DNA from: Hypsibius dujardini
Taxonomy: Eukaryota; Tardigrada; Eutardigrada; Parachela; Hypsibiidae
Direction: 5' to 3'
DNA: 27,712 nucleotides
NCBI GenBank assembly: GCA_001579985.1
Contig: LRSR01008696.1
Coordinates: forward strand, 1 to 27,712
The position numbers and the translations under genes are program-made. Positions 17,855 to 27,712 of the stretch are shown piece after piece. Every line of letters starts with the position of its first letter. Position 1 is the first letter of the stretch. Below the pieces are notes generated by a model. It saw nothing but the letters and a program-made list of their open reading frames with translations, had not been told where the DNA came from and did no database searches.

Positions 17855-19556
17855 TCAGTGGCATCTCGAAATGTGGAAAAGTGCGGTCGTCAGAGTAACG
17901 AAAAAAATCAAGCTTGCAGAGAAAGTGTTTAGCGGTGCTGAGTTGCTGTATTGAGCTTGGCTGACATATTGACTCTCCTCGTGACCAAGATGCTTTCCAG
18001 CCGCTGCTGATTTATCTTCTCGGACTACCGTGAAGATATTCTCTTGTGAAGGGGCAAGAGCGTCATTCATGGTGTCCGAGAAGTCCGCCGAATCAGCCTG
18101 CTCTTCCTCGACAAGGTGGGTGTGGACGGAGTGGTCAACAAAGTCCTTTGTGCTGTCAGATCCGCAGCCAAACCACCAGGGTCCATTCTGGCGAGGGTAA
18201 TCGGTCTCCACGGTGAAACGTTGGTCGTTGAAGCGGTAATACTGGTTACCGGCGAAGAAGAAGGTCTTGCCGTTCTTCCATTGGAATGCTGCGTCGATGT
18301 GATTGGGAAGACCGTCCCATGCGGAGAGGGATTTGGGATAGTCGGCGGAGACAGGCGTTTCAATCGCACTGTCATAGCGCCAGTATTTCGTACCTTGAGG
18401 ATATCAAAATGGTTGCAGAGGCGTTCTAATAAAAGTCCAGACGACAAAAGAGGCCGACAACAGATGCCGGCATGGTAATAGTCACAGACAGGACAAATAG
18501 ACAAATAGACAAATAGAGGCACAAACACAAGCACAAACACAGACACAGGCACAGACATATGCACATAGACACAGACAAAATTACAGACACAGACACAGAA
18601 GCAGACACAGATACAGATACAGAAATACACAGGCACAGAAACCGCTTGATAATACCTTTGATAAAATAAGTCTTCGAATTTCCACTCCATACAAACGCGG
18701 CATCGACGTCATTGGGAATTCCAGCGAAGCCCTTGCTTATCAATTTGGGATACCCTGGCAAGGCTTTTTTATTGAGGAACCTCCAATATTTTCCGCCCTG
18801 GTAATAAAAAATTTCGAGTTAACGGTGACTGCTTATTACTCAAATATTTATTACCCTTCATTTACAATTGTTCACCGACCTTGAAGAAGAAAGTCTTCCC
18901 GTCACTCCAAGTCAGGGCTGCGTCTAGATTTGCCGGCAGACCACTCCAGTCATCTGAGATCTTCTTGGGATAACCCGGCTCCACGCCGTAGTCATTCAGT
19001 TGGTAGTACAAGTCATCCTTGAATGCGTAAGTCTTTCCGTCGGATGTAGTCGTTAAGGCATCAATCGAGGGTGACTTGCAGATGGCAGCAGATGACTCAG
19101 ACGTCGGAGGGACGACTGGCGTTTTTCGCGAGCTGCCAGTGTCAAAGGGTCGACGCGAAGTAGAGGACTGGGATGATAGGCGATTCCAACCGGAGCCGGA
19201 CCGTCGGGGCGGACCGTAAATATCTTGAATAGCGGCAATGTCATCCGGATCGAGGTGCAGGTTGTCGTCGTAGCCGCGATAAAATGGCGCCATCAGGGAT
19301 GATTTCACATTGGAATGCGAGAGGCCGAGGGAATGGCCGAATTCATGCGCCGCAACTTGGAAAAGGTTCGTACCTATATCAAGTACAAATGAAGATGATT
19401 AACAGAATTATGGTTTATCAAGAGATTTAAGGAATTTTACCATAACGGCCGACAGTCCATGGCTCTGAATCATCAAAATGAGCGTCGCCGCCGTACCTTT
19501 TTAGACAAACGTACATACATCTGTATATTTAATTCCTGGCAGATAAGCTCAAATTA

Positions 19557-19613
<57 letters not shown>

Positions 19614-21299
19614 GGCAGGCAGGCAGGCAGGCAGGCAGACAGGCAGGCAGGCAGACGTGATCTCTGCAGCAAAGAAACACAGACGATTGCAACATTTATT
19701 CGGCTACAGAGAGGCTTACTGTGGAAAAAAGGCATGAGCGAGGGTCTTGCCGGGTCCATCAAACGAATCCCCATCGCCATGCTCATACTTGGCAAATCGG
19801 ATATCGATGTGAACGTTTCCCCCATTCGACTTTGTGAACGTCAAGTCCGAGTTGTCCGACCAAAGCTACAATAAAATTCTCATCACGATCGTGTTCGTCT
19901 TAACAAAGACCCACCTGGCACTAAATGTGAGCCTAAACAGCCGCTCATTAAAATGCAATCCCACACACAATAAGTATTCTCACCTTCCAAGCCCTGGCAA
20001 TCTGAGTCTCGACGTCGTTCCGAGTCAGTTGACTTGTCGGCTGCGAGACGGACCACGTCAAGTCCTTCACCCGCCATTTACTGCCCTGATGGACAAAGCG
20101 CTTCCTCCGTCGGCGATGGGTCTGGCCGTTCTCCGTCGGCCTCTCCTCATCGGTAATGTCGGGCACACCGCACCGAGGAGCATTCATCATCCGCTTGGTT
20201 TCCGCATCGAGGATCCCGGTGGTGGGGAGGCTGGCGAAGGACTGAAACTGCTTAACCGCTTCGGAGAAGTGCTCGTGTGTGACGAGGCTGCCGGTCTCGG
20301 GGTTGGGCGCCTGAAGGTAGCCGAATCGCTGAAGGTAGCCTTGCACCTGTTTTCAATAATGGAAGGGATGAACACAAAGGTGTGGTGAGCGAGCTGCCGA
20401 CATGTCTAACTGCCTATTCTTTAAATAATCCGAGGGATGACTAATTGTTGGGTGTGCTGTTTTTTTCGCGGCCTCACGTTAAAGTGTAATTTTTGAGTAA
20501 ATATATAATAACAATTGTAGAAATACACGTTTTGCTCTAATAAAATTTACAATGATCTTATGTTTAGATTAATAAAATTGAATGAATAGAAAAAATTCAT
20601 ATTTGTGTCGATTGAGCTTAATTTGTCTTGCAAATATATATAGATACAATAATCTTGCTCTTTTTGAGGTATTGGCAGACTCGAAGTGATCCAAAGTCCA
20701 TTCCGTATATATCGCATTACTTAAATATCGAGATCGCACAGTTAGGTTATGTTATGTCTTCGTGGTGACTAAGCGCTGAGCGGTGCAGTAGCCAACCATG
20801 AAAATATATTGCAACAGATAAACATGTCACGAGTCGTGGCTGAAAATGATTCTGGGTGCGGTAATGGTGGCAATGAAAAAGATACAATGTCCCCATAGCT
20901 TATTCTTCTTCTCATTATAATTATTATTATTTATTGTTGCTCTCACTACTTCCATTGTTATCATTATAATGCAGAAGCAAGTTTGTGAACGAGGTATATC
21001 AAATAGTCAGTTCCGTAAAAGAATGGCAAGTTAACTCCTAATTATTAAGTATAAACTTCCCGCAAGGTTTAAACAACAAGCGACAAAATGCTTTTTAGAT
21101 AGTTCTACTGAATAAACCCAAAGGGTTTGCAATTTTTCCAGCTAGGGAAGCCGCTGAAGTAAGCAGTCGAGAGTATTTGTAATTTGCTATATAAATTCAA
21201 CGCACTTACATCGGGTTCAGAATTGATGGGAGACAGCGGTCCGCCGAAAACACATGTCGCTCGGAGAATCAACACAACACAAATTGCTGACGGGAGCAT
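17855..21299 (-). CDS. Mmp: Matrix metalloproteinase, furin-activated, GPI-anchored type
   Basis: A seven-exon zinc endopeptidase of 609 residues that would cut extracellular matrix at the cell surface. Exons (high to low) are 21299-21210, 20346-19984, 19865-19720, 19496-19441, 19373-18880, 18797-18656 and 18393-17855; every junction has GT-AG and matching phase. Residues 1-20 form a signal peptide. The prodomain carries the cysteine switch PRCGVPD (Cys about 89) and a furin site RRRRKR (108-113). The catalytic domain includes [31 protein letters not shown] (228-238) and the Met-turn SLMAP. A Ser/Pro-rich hinge leads to four hemopexin blades, with the bracketing cysteines in ICKSP and WWFGC. 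The last about 20 residues are hydrophobic after SAPLN, a GPI-attachment pattern as in Drosophila Mmp2. I chose the second in-frame ATG because it gives a clean signal peptide; the first is 20 codons upstream. The gene appears intact. Confidence 0.93.
18394..18655. repeat. ACAGAC-type microsatellite in a metalloproteinase intron
   Basis: This intron between the two last exons is largely an interrupted ACAGAC/ACACAG repeat (about 18481-18645), with a short ACAAATAG triplication at about 18491-18516. The splice sites at both ends are intact, so the repeat does not break the gene. Confidence 0.9.
19557..19655. repeat. CAGA then CAGG microsatellite in a metalloproteinase intron
   Basis: A clean run of CAGA tetranucleotides followed by CAGG tetranucleotides, inside the 223-nt intron 19497-19719. 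The abrupt change of unit suggests a point mutation that was then amplified by slippage. Confidence 0.95.
20347..21209 (-). other. Large first intron of the metalloproteinase gene
   Basis: An 863-nt, AT-rich intron with GTAAGT donor and AAACAG acceptor. No exon, RNA gene or repeat stands out. A long first intron is a common place for enhancers, but nothing specific is visible. Confidence 0.7.
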
Positions 21300-21739
21300 T
21301 TTCCCCACCCAGCAGCCCGGCAAGACACCCACGCGAGAGATCAGGTAAATATCACACACCGATGCAGGCAGGCAACCGGAAACAAGATTCCACCCCTGCT
21401 TTGGAATGTGGTCAAGGAAAAAGCTTCCAGTGAAGCTCCGACTGGAGAGTGCTTTCTGTCTCCTTTAGACCGTCGACGCCTCGTGCAGGCACAGACAATC
21501 ACAGGAAAGAGCAGAAGCTGCAAAAACAGCGATGACGAATAGTGATGGCCCGATTGGCAAACCGATACCCCAAAATCTCGCTGTCGAATGTGTTCTGGCT
21601 GAATCTAAAACTTTCCCAATGGAAGAGCCATCCAAGGGAGAATTATAAAATCAGTGTGATATTTTTATTTTCTCGATTCAGTCAGAGATTCAAAGCGCAA
21701 GCGAGAGAGGAGCACGGAAGCGTGCGGCGATGGCAGCAA

Positions 21740-21782
21740 AACTGACTCACGATCCCTGGCTCGGCATACCGGCACTTTTATA
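21740..21782 (-). promoter_or_regulatory. Candidate core promoter of the metalloproteinase
   Basis: On the - strand TATAAAA lies at 21782-21776 and TCAGTT, the arthropod initiator consensus, at 21745-21740, about 440 bp upstream of the start codon. The spacing from the TATA box to the initiator A is 39 bp, longer than the usual 30, so the pairing may be accidental. Confidence 0.3.
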
Positions 21783-23803
21783 TCGCAAGTCGCGTCATCC
21801 TTCCGCGCCTTGGACCTCCCTGTATCATCACCACTGATGCAGTAGCATGGTTGTACGGGCCGGTATGCAGTAGGCGGATGGGAGGGCTCTCTCTCTTTCT
21901 CTCTCGGCCCGAGAGGAATCGAAACAATGTCCGATAAACGGATGGTGCTTGGTAGTGCGTACCGGATCGCCCGTCAAGTGCCCGTCCCCGCGATGACGTC
22001 ACGCATATATATATACCCATGCATATACGGACACCTTCACATAAAGAGAGCGCGCTTAATTTTGTGTAATGATCGCGGAAGGCCGGTTCGTCGTGTGAGT
22101 GATCGTGTTTAGAGACGATACAACGACCTTGATCGCGTTATACTTTTGGTCGATCTGCTGAGTCAGATAACGATGTAGTCCACGAGGAGTCCGCGTTGCA
22201 TGTTACACGGCTTGAAGTGCTGAAGCAAGTCAGGTAGGGAAATGGCTGAAATGGTAGTAGAGCTTAAACAGGTTTTTGTATTCATTTTATACGAGTGAGA
22301 TTTGGGTCCTTTCCTTGTATACGAAGTGGTTGCCAAACGGTGATGAAACGGACATACCATGAGTGTGTAGTAATCACACACACACGGTAAATGTTTTGCT
22401 GATGTGTTGATAGTTCCTGTTGACAGATGAGCGACAGAGTGAGAGCCGGCACTGGGTCAGACCCTCAGAGACCTCGAGATGGTGAAGTGTTTTGGCGGGT
22501 TGTAGAGGTAGCTGTGTCCAGTCTAGAATGCAGGTCCGTGTCCGGAAGCACCCCCCCCCCTTAGCCCACCAGTTCCCGCGAAATATCCTACCAGCCCACG
22601 GCACGGGGGTGCATACCAATGTCATACTTAACACATTTGATAGTTTGCCATTTATTTTGTCCCTGATCTGCTTGTCAAGGTGCGAGTGACCCAAACTCCT
22701 TTTTATGTTTCACACTTTCCTGATTCACAGCTGGGATGTTTGGTTTAGCTATTCAATGGTTCAGACTACGAGTCGTCCTGTTTCCCCTCATTTGTCCCAC
22801 GTTACGTCTACAAGTACTGCCCAGGTCCCTTTGAGTCATCATAAGACATTTAATCATTTTGGAAAGCTTAACTGTCCCTCAATCTTTTCATAGAAAAACT
22901 CCGAAATTTGGACATTGGTCGAGTAAATGGCGCCATACCCATGGGAGTCAATACAAACGTGGATATCTGGTTTTTCACTCTACAATCGGTCGGGCAATGT
23001 CCAGTATTTAGGGTTTGAGCTTTTTTATTATGAAGAAACATGAAGGGCTCTAAACAAATCAATCCGCATTTGATCGAGTTAGAGGACATTGGCCAACATC
23101 GAGAAAAAAGAAAAGGGAATGGGACAAAAGGGGGAAGGGAGACAATTCAGTGGTCTCTGAACAGTTACGTTGTGGAGTTGCTGTTGTTGTATTACGTAGA
23201 TTATGAACAGGCGTGCACTTATTATCGATTCAGAATTAATTCTTGTTTTTCCTTGAATCATCAATTTAACGGTATGGTTGGAAGAATATGCAGCATTAAA
23301 AGTAATATCATGGAAGTAGAGCAGTTCAGTGAAATCTCTTTCAGTGTTTGGACCGTCAATCATCCTCGGGCATGCACAGTTTGAGTGAAACGGCGCAAAG
23401 GCATTGTTTGGCTGTAGATTGACGTTGGCCTATAGTGTGTAGTGTGTACCCTGTCAGCCCAGTGGTCCAGTTTTGCTGAACTAATTTCAGGGTTCCTCGA
23501 GGCGCGTATCGAGAGTGTGATCTCGATTTACGTCTGTCCCCATGATGTTTACTGATCAATACTACGAGTATCCTAATCATGTTCGAGTGCCGCACATCTC
23601 GCAGCCGCTGTGTCATATGGCACACGCGGAAGCACCAGTCAAAATTGTTTCCTGGTGTTGTGTCACTGTTTGCTGACCAACAAGGACAAAAGAGAAGTAC
23701 TGCAATAGTACTTTCCGCACACCTGGATGCAGTCAGGGCTCCTTTAGGATTTTTACAAGTCGGAACTAGGACTCCTTGAATGGTAAGGCCAGCGTAGTGG
23801 GGA

Positions 23804-23833
23804 CCCTACGGTGCAGACTCTCGCACCATAGGG
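23804..23833. other. Short hairpin
   Basis: CCCTACGGTGC and GCACCATAGGG can pair as an 11-bp stem with one mismatch and an 8-nt loop. The surroundings show no tRNA A and B boxes and no protein frame. It may be part of a decayed repeat. Confidence 0.45.
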
Positions 23834-24117
23834 TGCTCTTACGGCTTGATACGGAATGATTGAAGTCCCGGAGTTTGGCAGCTGTGCGGTTTGAGGGCTA
23901 AAATTATCTTGGCACGACCGATAGAAAGCTTACCAACTGATTCCCAGTCGTCGCTCCGCCAGCAACGGCGACTTCACTCCACACAATTCACACACAAAAG
24001 TGGTCAAGCAACTATACGTACACACATGCACAACAGTACAGTATACAATAGTAGCAATCGTAGCTGAACCACACACACACGGTAGAAAGTACAGTACGAG
24101 TACGAGTTACAATAGGC

Positions 24118-25110
24118 ATGGCTACACCAGGAGTTAGCAAAGAGCAAATGCACTCTTTTCAAGGTTTGACGCGAAATATGGCCTCCTCTCTCTGGTCATT
24201 TTGAACGTTGAGGGGTGTGGGGTCTGATTTCCAAGCCTCCTCCCTTCCCCGAGAGATTTCAAAACGTTTTAACAGTTTCAGTTTTTCGTTTAAATTTGAG
24301 GCTTGTTGGAGTCCAATATAAGCTCTCTATGAATGAATGCACATGGGAGGTTCGAAACATCAAGAACAGTTCTTACAGCTGTGTTTGCAACAGCTTCCGG
24401 CTGTAAGTCGGACCACCCTCTTTTGGTGTAAACAAAGACCACCCTATTGCATTGGCGAATTCCCACAAACCATGAGCGGCAAAATTGATTGCTTGATTTT
24501 TCCAACAACTCATTTGAATATTCTTTTTATTGATCGATTGATTGAGAACGGCATATCCTCAACCTGTTACTCCACGGAAAGTCAGGGCTCCTTCAGAGGA
24601 ATGCCGTTCTGGTCGTGCCGGTCCATCACTTTTTGGAACCGATTCCACATTAGCCAAAATAACCGCCGATTTCTCGATGGGTCTTCCCTCCACCTTGCAT
24701 CTAAAAAATTACCCTGACTTTCCGTGGAATAACAGGTTGAGGAGGTGTCGTTTTCAATCAATCGATCAATAAAAAGAATATTCAAATGAGCCGTTGGAAA
24801 ATCAAGCAATCAATTTTGTCGCTCATGGTTTGTGGGAATTCACCAATGTAATAGGGTGGTCTATGTTTACACCAAAAGAGGGTGGTCCGACTTACAGCCG
24901 GAAGCTGTTTCAAACACAGCTGTATTTGATGAAAAACCTGAAATTTGTACAAAAAATTAATCTCAGGCGGCTGGAAATCAGATCCCCACATCCCTGTAAG
25001 TTTCATGTTTCAAGTTTCAAAATGATCAGGGATAATAGGCCGAATTTCGGGTCAATATTAGACAGGTCTTGTTCATTTGCTGTACTTAAACACATGGGCT
25101 GTCGCATGAA
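24118..25110. mobile_element. Foldback element: large inverted repeat
   Basis: Two arms read as reverse complements: about 24209-24587 and 24712-25004 with a loop of about 124 bp, and weaker matches extend outward to about 24118 and 25110. Over the inner about 215 bp I count roughly a dozen to fifteen differences, so the arms are about 94% identical. The left arm is longer because of extra sequence around 24250-24370. Open frames on both strands in the arms are mirror images and do not look like real proteins. It fits a foldback transposon or a palindromic duplication. Confidence 0.75.
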
Positions 25111-26147
25111 GGTAATAGTGTTGTCCACTTTGGTCATGGTGTGTAGCGAAAATAACTTTTTTTGAACCTATCAAATTCCAAATTCAGTTTTAAATTGATT
25201 TTAGCGTTTGTAATTAAATACTTGCGGATTTCTGGAGCGGAGCAATCGGTCAATCGTTAAAAATAAACTTCCATTATCTCCTACGGGATAGTACAGATAG
25301 CTCTGCCTCAGGGTCTTTGAAAAATCATTCGCTGATGGTAATCGATTTGAAATTGCATTTCTGATGGGAAATCATCAACCGGAGTTTATTTTGATATGTA
25401 TAGTTTGTATTCCACGATGTGGTATTGGCTGACAAAGAAACAAGCCGGACATCTTGTACAAAGATGTTCGAAGTTTGCAAACGATGAAACTGTCAATCTG
25501 AAAGGTGGATGACCACTAATTTGTCACTGGCCTTTTAGTTTGGCAGACGAGAGACAACACAGAAAACCCCAATGTCACACTCTGCATATCCAGTTGTCAT
25601 CTCGGAACGAACGAGACCAAAGGACCCATCAGTGCTGCTACAACTCCAGGGGAAGTCTCTTTCATTCCCGCGTCGTGCCGGGAGGTGAGCGGGCTATTTC
25701 CCATTGATTTCGTTTGGAATGGGAGATTGTGGTTCCTTTGTGTGATTGTCTGTATGCGTTTGGTTGACCGATAGACTGGTCTGGCTCCTTTGGCGTGGTT
25801 CTATGGGAGATATCCAGCCTTGGTCAAACGCCACTTCTCGACCAACAATGTTGTCAACTTTTCAGCTCAAGCCTTTGCCGAATGGCTTAGTTAGTTAAGA
25901 TTAGCAGACATGAGGAAATACGTGGACAAGGGTTTGTAATTTACCAATTTTACCCATTTGTCATTTATCCTTTTGCATTGCACGTCCTACCGGTGTAAAA
26001 AATGTACACCTCAGTATGCATTGTTCACCACTCCACACCTCCATTTTTATTGCAACCAGAATATGACAAATTAACGCGTTTGTCTTCTCATCGTATTTCC
26101 GTTGTAACTGAGTAGGAACAGGATAGTTTTGTCACAATACCCGCAGA
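25111..26147. other. Intergenic sequence downstream of the chitin deacetylase
   Basis: No gene seen. On the - strand an AATAAA (26051-26046) lies about 97 bp after the chitin deacetylase stop and is its likely polyadenylation signal. The rest is unremarkable. Confidence 0.55.
26046..26051 (-). terminator. Polyadenylation signal of the chitin deacetylase gene
   Basis: A canonical AATAAA on the - strand, about 97 bp after the stop codon of the last exon. This is a typical distance. Confidence 0.55.
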
Positions 26148-27148
26148 TCAGTTCATGGTTCGTGATTTTTTGCTAACCAAAAACGGTTTACTGCATGTCG
26201 ATGCATTGTCAGTGACTGGTGTGAAAAGGTTCTTGTTCTTAATCCCGGGAAAACTTGTCGGGCATGATGCAGCACAGGTGTTGATGGACCGCATTCTACC
26301 CTGGAAACAGATTGGACAAAAGGTCGTCTTGCTGCAGGCATGACGTGGGCCACTGAAGTTATTGCTGCATTTCCACGGTGTGAACCGACTGATCTCCGAC
26401 AAGGGAGTTGGATTCCGAATCCACTATAATAAAAGAAACAATGCACACTCTATATTGTTGTTCGAAGAAGATATTTTAAAGATATTTTAAATGGCTGAAA
26501 ACTTAGTTTTTCTTTATAATTAAAACTGTATTTGTATGCTATTTTAAGTCTCAAAAATAGAAATCGATAAGTCAAGTAGTTATTTAACGAAACTAAATTT
26601 ACTTTAAATATTAGGATACGTTCTTTTAATCTTATTTTAATTTCTGAACATACGGCTTTTCTTTTACCGGTGAATTAAAAAGTGTTTTTCTAAAATAGCT
26701 TTGCCGGTGGATCTAAATTTCAACGTATGTCACTTAAACATGTGCCACTCTCAAAGTACCTGGAGAGCTTGAGAGGTAGTGACCACCCATACATCAGGCA
26801 TGGTCAAAATGGCGTCGAGGAACTTGTCAAACCCGCCCATTTGGAACCACGTCGCGTGGTAGTACAACCCGAACGGGGCTCGATTCGACTCGTAATGTCG
26901 TTTAAAATTGCTCATCAAGAGCTGGTACACCTGCTCAGCATTTGCGGGTCTGTGACAGCCGTCAACCATAGCACAACGCATTCCAACGAGGTCGTTCCAT
27001 TGCACCAGCGGCATCTCCCACAGACCGGGGTAAGATTTTGTAGGGCAGGGTCCAATTTGGCAGTTGAAGGGTATGGCGTGGTCCAGCGTGAACGGCCACA
27101 TCGGTGGCTTGTTCTGATACACGGACATGGAACTGTCGTAGGTGAAGC
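26148..27148 (-). CDS. CDA: Chitin deacetylase, last two exons (5' part beyond window)
   Basis: The C-terminal part of a secreted carbohydrate-esterase-4 enzyme that removes acetyl groups from cuticle chitin. Exon 27148-26760 starts after TATACAG in phase 1 and ends CAG|GTACTT. Exon 26423-26148 starts after TTATTATAG and ends in TGA; the 336-nt intron between them joins in phase 0. The first exon reads GFTYDSSM, then PPMWPFTLD, PCPTKSYPGLWEMPL, RCAMVDGC and NRAPFGLYYHATWF. The last of these carries the conserved His of the family's late motif. The last exon begins WIRNPTPLSEISRFTPWKC and is cysteine-rich to CPTSFPGI, as in arthropod chitin deacetylases. The TFDD metal-binding motif and any chitin-binding or LDLa domain would lie to the right, outside the window. 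No lesion seen. Confidence 0.9.
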
Positions 27149-27712
27149 CTGTATACAAATTTCTTTTGAAAATATAATTTAAGAAAACGTATGAAACCTA
27201 GAGAAAAATTGAGATGTTTAGGAAATGTGCACGAGTCGCATTCCACTGATACATACATTTTCGAAATCAAAGAGTGACGTTTTTTCAAACAAATCACCTC
27301 ATGTGTTAAAAATATAATAAATGCCATTGTAACATTAAAATGTAAAGCTTATACCAATAAGAAATCCCTGCAATATCGGATTTGAAACTCTTTTGTTTGA
27401 TTCGTAGTATGCGCTGTACAGTAATTTATTACCAACACGTGCGCTGGGAAGAGTTTTCGAAACCAGATAATCGCATTTTTATGAATCAAAGACTGTCAAA
27501 ACCGATTATAGATGGCGACGCTAGCAATAACGACTACTACAATCGATTAGTCGATTTAAAAGTTTACGAATGTCTTAATAAATTTATCAATCGAGATATC
27601 AATTTTATTCAAATATTATGGCATGTGCAGCGCCATCGATAATAATTTGTGGCAACTCCGAATTCCTAAACATCAAAAGAAATGATTTTTGGGAACTCTC
27701 AAAGCGAACATA
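27149..27712 (-). other. Probable intron of the chitin deacetylase gene
   Basis: AT-rich sequence after the visible acceptor, with no further recognisable chitin deacetylase exon. An 86-codon open frame on the + strand (27382-27642) has no recognisable features and is AT-biased, so I did not call it a gene. Confidence 0.5.

Larger units (their letters stand above)
21300..24117. other. Intergenic region upstream of the metalloproteinase
   Basis: This holds the probable promoter and 5' UTR of the - strand metalloproteinase (21300-21800). It also has a CT-rich run (21885-21906), an alternating TA stretch (about 22005-22016), a run of C near 22549, a short CA repeat (22374) and a hairpin at 23804-23833. 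Open frames here are short and unlike known proteins. Confidence 0.5.

Noticed and set aside
18067-18761. Long - strand open frames with Cys-Val repeats
   Set aside because: They combine the ACAGAC microsatellite in a metalloproteinase intron with off-frame readings of its exons.
19834-20388. 184-codon open frame on the + strand
   Set aside because: It is the antisense shadow of the metalloproteinase prodomain exon, which has clear family motifs on the - strand.
24347-24360. GGTTCGAAAC as a possible tRNA B box
   Set aside because: There is no matching A box, acceptor stem or cloverleaf around it.
24337-25165. Open frames of 75-126 codons on both strands
   Set aside because: They mirror one another because of the foldback repeat, and none resembles a known protein.
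26155-26343. 62-codon open frame on the + strand in a GC-richer island
   Set aside because: The island is the last exon of the chitin deacetylase on the - strand, with its cysteine-rich tail and in-phase acceptor.
26727-27182. 151-codon open frame on the + strand
   Set aside because: It is the shadow of the chitin deacetylase exon on the - strand.

Overview
The window reads as panarthropod nuclear DNA. It has spliced genes with GT-AG introns, a secreted furin-type matrix metalloproteinase, a chitin deacetylase, insect-type gustatory-receptor-like seven-helix proteins and an animal-type Helitron. I cannot separate arthropod from tardigrade by eye. There are no bacterial operons, CRISPR arrays, rRNA genes or convincing tRNAs.

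Left third (1-16420): a gustatory-receptor-like (GR) locus is split by a large transposon. At the left edge are the last two exons of one GR gene (256-526), followed by a broken GR pseudogene (about 1064-1745). The same pair occurs again at 13332-15212 (a complete three-exon, 409-residue GR) and about 15767-16420 (a second copy of the pseudogene). The two units are a tandem duplication. They share a 322-bp tract with no differences that covers two exons and an intron, while the flanking sequence has clearly diverged.

Between the two units (about 2616-11340) lies a nearly full-length Helitron gene on the + strand. In order it encodes an OTU protease, three Myb/SANT-like repeats, a Cys-pair region, a Rep (HUH) endonuclease, a PIF1-type helicase, a second OTU protease and a long charged tail. 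About ten short introns, mostly 49-69 nt with compatible phases, join these parts into one gene. The copy is decayed: there is a stop inside OTU1, another at an exon start, and frameshifts at homopolymers. The two-OTU, three-SANT, intron-rich architecture is the most interesting thing here.

Middle right (17855-21299, - strand): a complete seven-exon matrix metalloproteinase of 609 residues. It has a signal peptide, cysteine switch, furin site, HExxHxxGxxH catalytic site, four hemopexin blades and a C-terminal GPI-type signal, the layout of insect Mmp2. All exon phases agree. Two of its introns hold CAGA-family microsatellites.

Right end (26148-27148, - strand): the last two exons of a chitin deacetylase, whose catalytic 5' part lies beyond the window. 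Between the two - strand genes is mostly non-coding DNA with a roughly 1-kb foldback inverted repeat (about 24118-25110). A MITE-like AT-rich element (17376-17642) lies downstream of the metalloproteinase. The metalloproteinase and chitin deacetylase both act outside the cell on matrix or cuticle, but nothing in the sequence shows that they are co-regulated.
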